Assembly (NCBI GenBank): GCA_964551975.1
Contig: CAZKFI010000009.1
Span: forward strand, 1-50,649
DNA from: REEB426 sp964551975
Lineage (GTDB): Bacteria; Actinomycetota; Actinomycetes; S36-B12
Direction: 5' to 3'
DNA length: 50,649 nucleotides
The notes beneath the pieces are model-generated. The model searched no databases. It was not told the origin of the DNA and was given only the letters and a program-made list of their open reading frames with translations. Numbering within the stretch: position 1 is the first letter of the stretch; each line of letters begins with the position of its first letter. Position numbers and translations under genes: made by a program. Of this stretch, positions 7,707 to 16,150 are shown in pieces.

Positions 7707-7723
7707 AGGCTCCCCTAGAGCCT
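7707..7723. terminator. Weak hairpin between convergent upp and SDR genes
   Basis: AGGCTC (7707-7712), loop CCCTA and GAGCCT (7718-7723) form a six-base-pair stem just after the upp stop and before the convergent SDR stop. There is no T-tract. It could act as a weak two-way terminator. Confidence 0.3.
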
Positions 7724-7736
7724 CTAAATCCGTGAC

Positions 7737-8486
7737 CTACTGACCCATCGGATGGGGTCCACTGACATCCAGGCCGCCATCCATCACCAGCGTGCAGCCC
7801 GTGAAGTAGTCACCGGTCGGTGCCGCAATGAACGCAACGAGATCAGCCACCTCCTGCGGTCGCTGCAGCCGGCCCAACGGCACGACTGTGGCAACGGCGG
7901 CCGGGTCAACCCCATATCGATCAAAACCCTCGGTGTGCACGATCCCTGGCGCAATCGCTACCGTCCGAACACCCCGTGGTCCCCACTCGACCGCCCAGGT
8001 GCGCACCAACGACTCCACCGCGGCCCGCGCTGCCGATGAGTGGGTCATGCCAGGCATGCCACGGCGCGGGGTCATCGTGATGCAGACGACCTTGCCTGCC
8101 CCACGTGGCAGCATCGATCGGGAGGCAACCTGCGTCGTCAGGTACCAGGTGGCATCCAGATTCAGGCGAGTCACGGCCCGAAAGCCCTTTGCCGAAATCG
8201 TCTCTGCGGGTGCCACAAACTGGCCACCCGCGTTGTTCACCAGCAGATCAACCTGACCGAAGCGTTCCAACAGCCGGGTGAGCGCGGCGTCGACCTGCTC
8301 CGCCTCGCGGATGTCGACAACGTCCGCATTGATCGCACCACTGGGGTCCAGTTCGATCGTGCCGGCGAGCTTCGCTTCAGTGCGTCCCCAGATCACCACG
8401 CGATACCCATCCGCAGCCATCCGCAACGCGATGGCGCGCCCTATCCCGGAGCCACCCCCAGTCACCAGCGCAATGCGGTCAGACAT
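7737..8486 (-). CDS. Short-chain dehydrogenase/reductase, trans-2-enoyl-CoA reductase-like
   Basis: This 249-residue Rossmann-fold SDR has the cofactor motif TGGGSGIG (residues 9-16) and the NNAG motif; Arg in IWGRTEA suggests NADP(H). The usual YxxxK catalytic dyad is absent: the helix reads THSSAARAAVESL, with His in place of Tyr and Arg in place of Lys. The same HSxAARAxV arrangement is found in peroxisomal trans-2-enoyl-CoA reductase (PECR) and related bacterial enoyl-CoA reductases, so an enoyl-CoA substrate is likelier than a keto-sugar or steroid. Its ATG overlaps the DtxR-type regulator stop by one base (TAATG), so the two are co-translated. Confidence 0.82.
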   Translation of the reverse strand: MSDRIALVTGGGSGIGRAIALRMAADGYRVVIWGRTEAKLAGTIELDPSGAINADVVDIREAEQVDAALTRLLERFGQVDLLVNNAGGQFVAPAETISAKGFRAVTRLNLDATWYLTTQVASRSMLPRGAGKVVCITMTPRRGMPGMTHSSAARAAVESLVRTWAVEWGPRGVRTVAIAPGIVHTEGFDRYGVDPAAVATVVPLGRLQRPQEVADLVAFIAAPTGDYFTGCTLVMDGGLDVSGPHPMGQ

Positions 8487-9232
8487 TACGGCTGCACCTC
8501 AACCAGCACGTGCACGGCATCCTCGTCACCGAGTTCGGTGAATTCGCCGGAACTGCCGATGCTGATGCCGCCCGGGGAGCGCACGACCGTGACCGCAGCC
8601 CCGGGAACCGCACCGGCTCGACGCAGGCAGAGCATGGCCTGCTCATTGGTCTGCACTGGTTCGGCGATGCGTCGAATCGTGACGTGCCGCACCTGCGTGC
8701 CCGCGACCGCGCTGAGCGGTTGCAGGCTGGCCGCGGTGGCCATCGTGGCGACAGATTCGCGGCTGGAGTTGGGTGACGCACTGGGTGCCTGGTTGTCAGT
8801 CGCGGGATCGCCGACGGCCAGTTCAGCCAGCCCCGGGATCGGGTTGCCGTACGGCGAGACTGTCGGAAAGCCCAGTAGCTCGATAAGTCGTCGTTCAACG
8901 GCCTCGCTCATCACATGCTCCCAGCGGCAGGCTTCATGGTGCACGTCTTCCCAGGGCATACCGATGACGTCGATGAGCAGGCACTCTGCAAGTCGGTGGC
9001 GTCGCATGACCCTGGTCGCCATGGTGCGCCCGAGCGGAGTCAACTCAAGGTGACGATCATCGGACACGACCAGCAACCCGTCGCGCTGCATCCGCGACAC
9101 CGTTTGGGACACCGTTGGGCCACTTTGGTGCAGGCGCTCGGCGATACGAGCGCGCAGCGGCACCACACCCTCTTCCTCGAGCTCGAAAATCGTGCGCAGG
9201 TACATCTCCGTGGTGTCGATCAGATCGCTCAC
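8486..9232 (-). CDS. DtxR/IdeR family metal-dependent transcriptional regulator
   Basis: This 248-residue repressor has a winged helix-turn-helix (residues 5-65, with SGPTVSQTVSRMQRDGLL as recognition region), a dimerisation and metal domain, and a C-terminal SH3-like/FeoA-type domain. The metal ligands of IdeR appear conserved: HRLAE (first site) and CRWEHVMSE (Cys, Glu and His of the second site). It should sense Fe2+ or Mn2+. The GTG start has AGGAG four bases upstream. It is co-transcribed with the SDR gene and diverges from the photolyase gene. A TAGGTT -10-like hexamer lies on the minus strand near 9263-9268. No obvious iron-box palindrome was recognised. Confidence 0.88.
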   Translation of the reverse strand: MSDLIDTTEMYLRTIFELEEEGVVPLRARIAERLHQSGPTVSQTVSRMQRDGLLVVSDDRHLELTPLGRTMATRVMRRHRLAECLLIDVIGMPWEDVHHEACRWEHVMSEAVERRLIELLGFPTVSPYGNPIPGLAELAVGDPATDNQAPSASPNSSRESVATMATAASLQPLSAVAGTQVRHVTIRRIAEPVQTNEQAMLCLRRAGAVPGAAVTVVRSPGGISIGSSGEFTELGDEDAVHVLVEVQP

Positions 9233-9297
9233 GGGACTCCTGCCGGTTTCCGGATCGGTTCACACAACCTACCCAACATCCGCGAATCGCACCGGCC

Positions 9298-9309
9298 TAG
9301 CCTGGGTGC
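9298..9309 (+). promoter_or_regulatory. Leaderless -10 element of the photolyase gene
   Basis: TAGCCT (9298-9303) is followed by six bases and GTG 9310, predicting transcription from the first base of the start codon. Confidence 0.6.
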
Positions 9310-10668
9310 GTGAGCACGGTCTTCTGGTTTCGCCGCGACCTGCGCCTCTTAGACAATCCGGCTCTGCTAGCTGCAGTGACCCAGGCTCGGGCCGAGGGGG
9401 ACGGACGCGTCGTCCCACTCTTCGTCGTGGATCCCGCTCTCTGGGATCGGGCTGGTTCGGTACGTCAGGCCTATCTGGTCGCTTCCCTGGAACGACTGGG
9501 CGCCTCGCTGGGTCGGCAGCTGCTGATCCGCCACGGGGATCCACGCCAGGTTCTCCCAGAGGTGGTGGCAGCAGCCAAGGCAACCGCGGTGCACATCGCG
9601 GAGGACTTTGGTCCGTACGGTCGCCAGCGCGATGGAGTAGTCGAGCAGGTGCTGGGAGGTGTACCCCTAGTGCGCACCGGTTCGAGTTATGCAGTGTCAC
9701 CGGGCCGGGTGACCAAGGGCGATGGCACCGCCTACAAGGTCTTCACTCCTTTCTATCGCGCCTGGCTGCAGCATGGTTGGCGCGCACCAGCCGATGCTCT
9801 ACCCACTGACGTGCAGTGGTGGATGCCCATGGAGTGCGCCGGGCGCCCGGTCGCACCGACAATCGAGTGTGCATTGCCACCAGCGGGCGAAGAGTCTGCG
9901 TGGGAACAATGGTCGCTGTTTCGATCCGCTGGCCTGGGCAGCTACGGCGAACTGCGTGACCGGCCCGACCTACGAGGCACCAGCATGATGGGGCACCACC
10001 TGCGTTTTGGTGAGGTCCATCCACGCAGCCTGCTGGCTCAGTTGAGTGATCGTGACGAGGTGTACCGACGTGAGCTGTGCTGGCGAGAGTTCTATGCCGA
10101 CGTACTAGCCAGAGATCCGGCAAGCGCCCGCGAATCTATGGACAGGCGATTCGATGAGCAGATGCGTTGGGAGGACGACGCCAGCCAGTTGTTGACGGCG
10201 TGGGCGGAGGGCCGAACCGGCTACCCACTCGTCGACGCAGGTATGCGGCAACTACGCACCCAGGGGTGGATGCACAATCGCGTGCGCATGGTTGTGGCGA
10301 GCTTCCTTGTGAAGGACTTGCACCTGCGCTGGCAGCTCGGTGCGCGTGAGTTCATGAAGTGGCTACGAGACGGTGACCTTGCCAGCAACGCCCACGGATG
10401 GCAGTGGGCTGCTGGTTGCGGTACCGATGCCGCGCCGTTCTACCGCATCTTCAATCCGATCACCCAAGGTCTGAAGTTTGATCCGGACGGCGACTACGTC
10501 CGGGCCTACATTCCCGAACTGCGTCACCTGCCGGGCAAATCAGCCCATGAACCCTGGAAGGTGCCGACAGGGTATGACCACGGATACCCGCAGCCGATCG
10601 TGGACCATGCGTTCGAACGTCAGGTCGCTCTGGCCGACTTTGCCGCGATCCGTCGGGAGTCGACCTAG
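9310..10668 (+). CDS. phr: Deoxyribodipyrimidine photolyase (class I)
   Basis: This 452-residue flavoprotein repairs UV-induced pyrimidine dimers using blue light. The N-terminal Rossmann antenna domain begins STVFWFRRDLRLLDNP. The C-terminal FAD and DNA-binding domain includes ELCWREFYADVL, YPLVDAGMRQLRTQGWMHNR, and DLASNAHGWQWAAGCGTDAAP, whose tryptophans fit the electron-transfer chain. FNPITQGLKFDPDGDYVRAY closes the core. The organisation and length fit CPD photolyases rather than cryptochromes with tails. The GTG start lies six bases after TAGCCT, with no ribosome-binding site, so the message is probably leaderless. The gene diverges from the DtxR-type regulator. Confidence 0.95.
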   Translation: MSTVFWFRRDLRLLDNPALLAAVTQARAEGDGRVVPLFVVDPALWDRAGSVRQAYLVASLERLGASLGRQLLIRHGDPRQVLPEVVAAAKATAVHIAEDFGPYGRQRDGVVEQVLGGVPLVRTGSSYAVSPGRVTKGDGTAYKVFTPFYRAWLQHGWRAPADALPTDVQWWMPMECAGRPVAPTIECALPPAGEESAWEQWSLFRSAGLGSYGELRDRPDLRGTSMMGHHLRFGEVHPRSLLAQLSDRDEVYRRELCWREFYADVLARDPASARESMDRRFDEQMRWEDDASQLLTAWAEGRTGYPLVDAGMRQLRTQGWMHNRVRMVVASFLVKDLHLRWQLGAREFMKWLRDGDLASNAHGWQWAAGCGTDAAPFYRIFNPITQGLKFDPDGDYVRAYIPELRHLPGKSAHEPWKVPTGYDHGYPQPIVDHAFERQVALADFAAIRREST

Positions 10669-10678
10669 GCCGCACATC

Positions 10679-10690
10679 TAGTCTGCACAG
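10679..10690 (+). promoter_or_regulatory. Leaderless -10 element of the ribbon-helix-helix gene
   Basis: TAGTCT (10679-10684), six bases, then ATG 10691. It lies 11 bases beyond the photolyase stop. Confidence 0.55.
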
Positions 10691-11008
10691 ATGGAGTCCT
10701 CATTGATCGCTACGCCGAGTGGATCACCGTCAGTGTCACCCATAACGGGTACTCGGCCAAAGCCAGGCAAGGTTGCCGACCGCAAGCGAGTCCGCATCCG
10801 CATGCACCGATCAACCCACCGAGCCTTGAAGGCGCTGGCCCGTCAGCATGGTGTGCCCACCCGTCGCTACATCCGCAGCGTCCTTGAGGCACACGTGGCC
10901 GCACACACACCCTCAGGGGGAGAGACGCTCGATCCGCCAACCAACCTGATCATCCAGGGCGACGCCATCACGCAGAGCCCGGAAGCAGAGCCGATCGTGC
11001 AACCGTGA
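10691..11008 (+). CDS. Small ribbon-helix-helix-like protein, function unknown
   Basis: This 105-residue protein has a Ser/Pro-rich N-terminus (1-30), then a basic segment RKRVRIRMHRSTHRALKALA followed by HGVPTRRYIRSVLEAHVAAH, compatible with a ribbon-helix-helix DNA-binding fold (strand, helix, helix). The last 30 residues look disordered. No toxin partner is adjacent. ATG 10691 is supported by a TAGTCT hexamer at leaderless spacing. The 3' 96 bases overlap the end of convergent pdxH. A regulator or antitoxin-like role is only a fold-based guess. Confidence 0.6.
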   Translation: MESSLIATPSGSPSVSPITGTRPKPGKVADRKRVRIRMHRSTHRALKALARQHGVPTRRYIRSVLEAHVAAHTPSGGETLDPPTNLIIQGDAITQSPEAEPIVQP

Positions 11009-11590
11009 GGTGCGTCCCTGCCAGAACTCAACTGATCGCGGTCTGATCAACCAACCACCCCAGAAGTCGGGTGGCGGAATCTCCCGATCGGCGAACTCTT
11101 CGACCAGCTCCGCGTAGCGCCGTTCCAGTACATCCCGACTCTCGATCACGGTTGACTGGGCGCTGGCCCACGCTCCCAACTGCGACTCCCGTGGGCGAGT
11201 GCGGAAGTACTCAGCCACTTCGCTGCGCGGGATGAGTTCGGCCTGCCCTATGACAATGACTTGACGATGCATTGCGAACCATGGGAACACCGCTGACGCC
11301 TGAGGATTCGTAGCAAGTTGCGTGCCCTTGCGTGAGGCCAGATTTGTGTAGAAGACGAAGCCTCGAGGGTCAGCCTGTTTCAACAGCACCGTTCGGGCCG
11401 ATGGCTCCGCGTCCGTCGATGCCGTGGCAACGACCATCGCATTGGGCTCGGGTAGACCGAACTCAGCTGCGGATTGGAACCACTGACCGAACATTTCCAG
11501 TGGCGTCGGCGCCAGGTGCGCCTCGAGAAGTTCGCCGGCGTCGTAGGACACGCGAAGGTCGGCAAGGGGCATATCGGGCCACTGCGCCAT
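10913..11590 (-). CDS. pdxH: Pyridoxamine 5'-phosphate oxidase
   Basis: This 225-residue FMN enzyme oxidises pyridoxamine or pyridoxine 5'-phosphate to PLP. Family features include PNAMVVATA, SARTVLLKQADPRGFVFYTN, SRKGTQLATNP, AVFPWFAMHRQVIVIG, and the C-terminal signature PPPDFWGGWLIRPRSVEFWQGRTSRLHDR. ATG 11590 (MAQWPDMPLADLRVSY) gives the normal length; the longer frame upstream adds sequence unlike the family and would overlap the citrate synthase gene. It diverges from citrate synthase and ends inside the convergent ribbon-helix-helix gene. Confidence 0.94.
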   Translation of the reverse strand: MAQWPDMPLADLRVSYDAGELLEAHLAPTPLEMFGQWFQSAAEFGLPEPNAMVVATASTDAEPSARTVLLKQADPRGFVFYTNLASRKGTQLATNPQASAVFPWFAMHRQVIVIGQAELIPRSEVAEYFRTRPRESQLGAWASAQSTVIESRDVLERRYAELVEEFADREIPPPDFWGGWLIRPRSVEFWQGRTSRLHDRLCFRALRDGVALDDQVGWRIERLSP

Positions 11591-11660
11591 GGAGTGATTC
11601 CACCATCTGGCAGCAACTTGCGCAGAAGACCTAGGCTGGAGTCCTTGATGAGGAGGGTGA

Positions 11661-12815
11661 ATGTCGGAGTTCGTCCCTGGCCTTGAGGGCGTCATTGCCT
11701 TCGAGACCCAGATCGCCGAACCGGATCGTGACGGTGGAGCGTTGCGTTATCGCGGAGTCGATATCGAGGATCTCGTTGGGCGAGTGTCGTTCGGCAATGT
11801 CTGGGGCCTCCTGGTCGACAACGAATTCAACCCGGGGTTGCCACCGGCCGAACCCTTCCCCATTCCCATTCATTCCGGTGACGTACGTGTCGATGTGCAA
11901 TCAGCCATCGCCATGCTGGCACCCGCATGGGGGCTTCGTCCCTTACTGGATATCTCCGATGACGAGGCACGAGAGAACTTGGCGCATGTCTCAGTCATGG
12001 CGCTGTCATTCGTAGCTCAGGCAGCTCGTGGCCTCGGACACCCGATGGTGCCGCAGGTGCAGATCGACCAGGCAAGCACCATCACCGAACGCTTTATGGT
12101 GCGCTGGCGTGGCGAACCAGACCCAAAGCACGTGCAGGCGATCGACGCCTACTTCGTTTCCGCTGCTGAACATGGAATGAATGCCTCGACATTCACCGCC
12201 CGGGTGATCGCCTCGACCGGCGCTGATGTCGCTGCAGCGATCTCCGGAGCAATAGGTGCAATGAGCGGTCCGCTACATGGCGGTGCTCCCTCGCGGGTAC
12301 TGGGCATGGTTGACGAGGTCGAACGCACCGGTGATGCCGATTCCTATGTGCGTTCGGTCCTGGATCGCGGTGAACGCCTGATGGGCTTCGGGCACCGGGT
12401 CTACCGAGCCGAGGATCCGCGAGCGCGAGTGCTGCGGCGAACCGCCGCTGCCCTTCAGGCACCGCGCTATGAAGCAGCGCTGGCCCTTGAGCAGGCCGCG
12501 CTAGCAGAGCTACGGCAGCGCCGTCCCGACCGGGCCCTGGAAACCAACGTCGAGTTCTGGGCCGCGGTCCTGCTGGACTTCGCCCAGGTTCCACCACAGC
12601 ACTTCACCTCGATGTTCACCTGCGCACGCCTGGCCGGCTGGAGCGCGCACATCTTGGAGCAGAAGCGCACCGGACGTCTGATCCGGCCCTCGGCGCGGTA
12701 CGTGGGGCCGGCACCGAGAACACCTGAAGACGTACCTGGGTGGGATCCCGTCATGGTTGCCCCGACTGGTTACACGCCGGCAACTTCAGCGCGACAGAAT
12801 TCGGCACGCGGCTGA
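11661..12815 (+). CDS. Citrate synthase (CitA-like)
   Basis: This 384-residue citrate synthase condenses oxaloacetate with acetyl-CoA. It has the CitA-like short form: YRGVDIEDLVGRVSFGNVWGLLV at the N-terminus, catalytic His in MSGPLHGGAPSRV and in GFGHRVYRAEDPRA, and the TNVEFWAAVLLDF segment, where Glu stands at the position usually given as Asp. This last change looks typical of actinobacterial citrate synthase 2. GGAGG and ATG 11661 set the start, with a TAGGCT hexamer at 11632-11637 as a possible -10. It faces away from pdxH and is followed by serC, a conserved neighbourhood in actinomycetes. Confidence 0.92.
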   Translation: MSEFVPGLEGVIAFETQIAEPDRDGGALRYRGVDIEDLVGRVSFGNVWGLLVDNEFNPGLPPAEPFPIPIHSGDVRVDVQSAIAMLAPAWGLRPLLDISDDEARENLAHVSVMALSFVAQAARGLGHPMVPQVQIDQASTITERFMVRWRGEPDPKHVQAIDAYFVSAAEHGMNASTFTARVIASTGADVAAAISGAIGAMSGPLHGGAPSRVLGMVDEVERTGDADSYVRSVLDRGERLMGFGHRVYRAEDPRARVLRRTAAALQAPRYEAALALEQAALAELRQRRPDRALETNVEFWAAVLLDFAQVPPQHFTSMFTCARLAGWSAHILEQKRTGRLIRPSARYVGPAPRTPEDVPGWDPVMVAPTGYTPATSARQNSARG

Positions 12816-12874
12816 CCCACCCAGACCGCGATTCACCGTCGATCCAACGAAGCACCACAAACATACGGAGTGAG

Positions 12875-13990
12875 ATGAGCGACCCGATCCGCATTCCCAG
12901 CGACCTGCTGCCCAAGGACGGCAGGTTCGGTGCCGGACCTTCCAAGGTCCGGCAGGCTCAGGTGGAGGCATTGTCCACGGTGTGGCAGTCCTACTTGGGA
13001 ACTTCACACCGCCAGGCCACGGTTCGAGATCAGGTGCGCCGTCTACGCCGGGGTCTGCATGAACTCTTCTCACTCCCCGACGGCTACGAGGTCATCCTGG
13101 GCAACGGCGGCTCGACGGCGTTTTGGGACGTCGCGACCTTTGGTCTAATCCGGGACCGCGCCCAGATGCTCACTTTCGGAGAGTTCGGTGCGAAGTTCGC
13201 TAGTGGTGTCAAGGCAGCACCCTTTCTTGGCGCACCACAGATCATCAGTGCTGACCCGGGAACGGCTCCCTCCTTCACTGCAGAAGCCGGAATTGATGCC
13301 TACTGCAGTCCACACAATGAGACCTCCACCGGCGTCGCCGTAACCCCAAGTCGAGTGGGTGGCGATGCGCTCATGCTTGTCGACGCCACCTCGGCAGCAG
13401 GTGGTCTGCCCGTGGACATGAAGGAGGTCGATGCCTATTACTTTGCGCCCCAGAAGAGCTTCGGGTCCGATGGCGGCCTCTGGCTCGCCTTGATGTCTCC
13501 CGATGCACTTGACCGGGCCGCGCAGATTGCCAGTGGTGAGCGCTGGATTCCCGATTTCCTCAACCTCAATACCGCCATTGAGAACTCCCGCCAGGAGCAG
13601 ACCACGAATACCCCCGCACTGGCAACGATCTACCTGATGGCTGAGCAGGTGGACTGGTTCCTCAGCAATGGTGGCCTGAATTGGTGCACGTCGCGGACCG
13701 CGGAGTCCTCCAACGTCCTCTATCAATGGGCTACGAATCATCCGTTGGCATCCCCCTTTGTCACCGATCCCGCTCATAGGTCGGCGGTGATCGTCACCAT
13801 TGATATTGACGACACAATCGATGCGACGACAATCACCAAGTCACTCCGTGCCAACGGCATCGTTGACACCGAGCCTTATCGAAAGCTAGGACGCAATCAG
13901 TTGCGTATCGGTGTCTTCCCGGCAGTGGAGCCCGATGATGTACGTGCACTGGTGCAATGCCTGGATTACGTGATCGATCACATGAAGTGA
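12875..13990 (+). CDS. serC: Phosphoserine aminotransferase
   Basis: This 371-residue PLP-dependent class V aminotransferase converts 3-phosphohydroxypyruvate and glutamate to phosphoserine in serine biosynthesis. Key segments are GAGPSKVRQ at the N-terminus, GNGGSTAFWD (phosphate-binding), NETSTGV, LVDATSAAGG (Asp contacting the pyridine nitrogen) and YYFAPQKSFGSDGG (Schiff-base Lys). Length and motifs fit the actinobacterial SerC type. ATG 12875 has GGAG a few bases upstream. The stop overlaps the start of the MFS gene (GTGA), so serC is likely co-transcribed with it. Confidence 0.94.
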   Translation: MSDPIRIPSDLLPKDGRFGAGPSKVRQAQVEALSTVWQSYLGTSHRQATVRDQVRRLRRGLHELFSLPDGYEVILGNGGSTAFWDVATFGLIRDRAQMLTFGEFGAKFASGVKAAPFLGAPQIISADPGTAPSFTAEAGIDAYCSPHNETSTGVAVTPSRVGGDALMLVDATSAAGGLPVDMKEVDAYYFAPQKSFGSDGGLWLALMSPDALDRAAQIASGERWIPDFLNLNTAIENSRQEQTTNTPALATIYLMAEQVDWFLSNGGLNWCTSRTAESSNVLYQWATNHPLASPFVTDPAHRSAVIVTIDIDDTIDATTITKSLRANGIVDTEPYRKLGRNQLRIGVFPAVEPDDVRALVQCLDYVIDHMK

Positions 13991-15159
13991 GCGGCCTGGT
14001 ACGTGATCGCATCACCTGGCTCACCTACAGCCAGATGGCGCTGTTCGCCTGGTTTATGTATGGACTCGGCGCAACGATCGCCCTAGTTCGCGATGAGCAG
14101 GGCACCTCGCGAACCCTGTCTGGACTGCACGGCACAGCACTGGCAGCAGCCGGCATCATTGCCGGCCTCACCGCAGCCGGACTCATCGGTTCAGTCGGTC
14201 GAGGTCGACTGATCACGATCACCAGTTTGGGAACCTGCCTTGGTGTGCTGCTCTACATCACACCCGATGGCAACTATCCGGTGACGATGGCAGCGGTCTT
14301 CGGGGTTGGGCTCGTTGGGAGCCTGCTCATCATCTCCCTCAATGCATTCCTGCTGGAGTACCACGGTCCATTCGGCGCTGCATCGCTCACCGAGGCAAAC
14401 GCCCTCGCCTCGCTCGTCGGACTCGTCTCGCCACTGGTTATCGGACTATGCGCGGCAACCTTTTTGGGCTGGCGTGCTGGCATGTTGGTCATGATCATCG
14501 GCCTACTCATCACCATGGTCATGCGCATGCGCACATCGATACCCGGTGGCGGCACTGCCCCGGTTGAAGAGGATCGACGTACCCCGATGCCCAAGGGATT
14601 CGGCTGGTCGATGGCGCTGGTGATGTGCTTCCTGGGATCGGAATTCGCCTTGGTCTTCTGGACGCCGGACCTGTTGCGTGAACGGGGTGGTTTCAGTGCC
14701 GCCGCGGCCGCCGCCTCCCTGGGTGCCATCACCGCAGGCATGGCAGCCGGTCGACTCCTGGGCTCACGGCTGACCGTGCGCTTTGCCACCGACGCGCTAC
14801 TCAAGGTCTCCACGATGACAGCCCTCGTCGGATTCATCGTGACCTGGGCGGTGCCCAATGGTGCCGTGATCGTTATCGGCCTCGGGGTTACCGGCCTAGG
14901 CCTTGGCGTGCTGTGGCCCCTGGGCCTGGCCCGAGCCGTTGCAGCCTCGGGCGGTCGAACCAATCACGCAGCAGCGCGAGCCGGACTCGCCACGAGCATC
15001 TCGCTCGCCGTGGCGCCATTCGCCTTGGGCTTCATCGCCGATCTCAGTAGCCTGCACACGGCGCTACTGCTCGTCGCCGCGATGCTGATCACCGCGCTGA
15101 TCATTCTGCAGATCCGCCCCGTCTCCGTGCCCATTCCGCAAGCAGTAGCAAGAGGCTGA
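13987..15159 (+). CDS. MFS transporter
   Basis: This 390-residue integral membrane protein has about twelve hydrophobic segments with the usual MFS two-bundle layout. The first is SQMALFAWFMYGLGATIALV; a central hydrophilic loop carries charged residues (PVEEDRRTPMPKGFG, about residues 185-200). No substrate-specific motif was recognised, and the neighbours do not reveal the cargo. GTG 13987 overlaps the serC stop by three bases, suggesting coupling. The end overlaps the convergent beta-propeller gene by 59 bases. Confidence 0.82.
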   Translation: MSGLVRDRITWLTYSQMALFAWFMYGLGATIALVRDEQGTSRTLSGLHGTALAAAGIIAGLTAAGLIGSVGRGRLITITSLGTCLGVLLYITPDGNYPVTMAAVFGVGLVGSLLIISLNAFLLEYHGPFGAASLTEANALASLVGLVSPLVIGLCAATFLGWRAGMLVMIIGLLITMVMRMRTSIPGGGTAPVEEDRRTPMPKGFGWSMALVMCFLGSEFALVFWTPDLLRERGGFSAAAAAASLGAITAGMAAGRLLGSRLTVRFATDALLKVSTMTALVGFIVTWAVPNGAVIVIGLGVTGLGLGVLWPLGLARAVAASGGRTNHAAARAGLATSISLAVAPFALGFIADLSSLHTALLLVAAMLITALIILQIRPVSVPIPQAVARG

Positions 15160-16147
15160 TCACGGCGACACCGGCACCAATCACAAGCGGCGTCGGTAGT
15201 GGCATCGATCCGGCTGGCTCAGTAGCGGACCCTGTGGGTGGGGTGGGCAGCACCGTCGCAGATTCCTGGGACCCTGCGGCCTGCTGGGCGATTGGGAGTT
15301 GCACGCGCAGCAGGCGGTCATCCCCTTCACTGGCAATGAGCAACGCGTCGCCGTCAGCGGTCCAAGTAATCGCCTCGCCCTGTGGCTGAGCCGGAAGCGG
15401 AATGCGCATGACCTCGCGACCAGGGGGTAGTCCTTCGAAGATTCGTGCATCGAAGTAGTCGCGTATGACATAGCGTGAGCCGTCCGGCGCAACGGCACCG
15501 TCAGTAACCAGACCTCCGACACGATCCACCTCAAGTGCTCGATCCCCACCCGCGATCACCGAATCCAGGGCCACCAACGCGCCACTGGCAAGTTGTTTGG
15601 TGGCAATCCATAGCCGCGCACTCGCCGGGTCGGCGAGCAGGGTCTCGGCATCATGCGGACGATCAGGGTAGGTGAACGCCCAACTGCGTACCGCCACTGC
15701 ACGATCCGCTAACCGCTTGGGTTCGCGCAGGGCAAGCAGCGTGACGCTGGGCCAGGAATCACGATTGTCACCGATATCACCGACCCAGATGGTTGGGCGA
15801 CCCCGTTCGTCGACACCGGTGGCAATGGCCTCAGTGTCACGCGCTGCTGCTCCCCGTAACTCGATACGTGCCTGGACGGCACAGGTCCGTTCATCAATGG
15901 CATAGACGTATGGGCCCCCGGACGAGTCATTGACGGCCCATAGGGTCCCGGGATGTCGAAGTGATCTCGCCAGGCCACTGATCTCCGTCAATCGCTCATC
16001 GGTGAACCGGCAGACTTCGCTCACCTCAGGTTCTGTTGCGCTCGCGAACCTGTCCGGCAGGAATGTCAGCAGAGCACAGGTCAGGACCAGAGCATTGGCC
16101 CACCGCCGGGATTTCACCGGCGCCCAGGCCACCTGATCGATACCCAC
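15101..16147 (-). CDS. Secreted membrane-anchored beta-propeller-like protein
   Basis: This 348-residue protein has an N-terminal signal sequence (WANALVLTCALLTFLPDRFASA, about residues 17-38), an extracytoplasmic domain of repeated strand motifs (TLWAVNDSSGGPYVYAID, TIWVGDIGDNRD, SRYVIRDY, ALLIASEGDDRLLRV) consistent with a six- or seven-bladed propeller, a Pro/Thr/Ser linker, and a C-terminal membrane helix (PLVIGAGVAVISLLLLLAEW) followed by Arg residues. This predicts a type I membrane protein. The GTG start is three bases after the stop of a 29-codon membrane peptide gene, so the two are likely co-transcribed. No enzymatic motif is evident; the function is unknown. Confidence 0.75.
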   Translation of the reverse strand: MGIDQVAWAPVKSRRWANALVLTCALLTFLPDRFASATEPEVSEVCRFTDERLTEISGLARSLRHPGTLWAVNDSSGGPYVYAIDERTCAVQARIELRGAAARDTEAIATGVDERGRPTIWVGDIGDNRDSWPSVTLLALREPKRLADRAVAVRSWAFTYPDRPHDAETLLADPASARLWIATKQLASGALVALDSVIAGGDRALEVDRVGGLVTDGAVAPDGSRYVIRDYFDARIFEGLPPGREVMRIPLPAQPQGEAITWTADGDALLIASEGDDRLLRVQLPIAQQAAGSQESATVLPTPPTGSATEPAGSMPLPTPLVIGAGVAVISLLLLLAEWARRRGGSAE

Positions 16148-16150
16148 CGC

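Noticed and set aside
9192..9809. Plus-strand frame overlapping the photolyase gene start
   Set aside because: Low-complexity Gly/Arg/Ser translation out of frame with the well-supported photolyase gene.
14274..14963. Long minus-strand frame opposite the MFS gene
   Set aside because: Composition (Arg, Pro, Thr-rich) is that of an antisense shadow of a GC-rich membrane protein gene, and no start signal is present.
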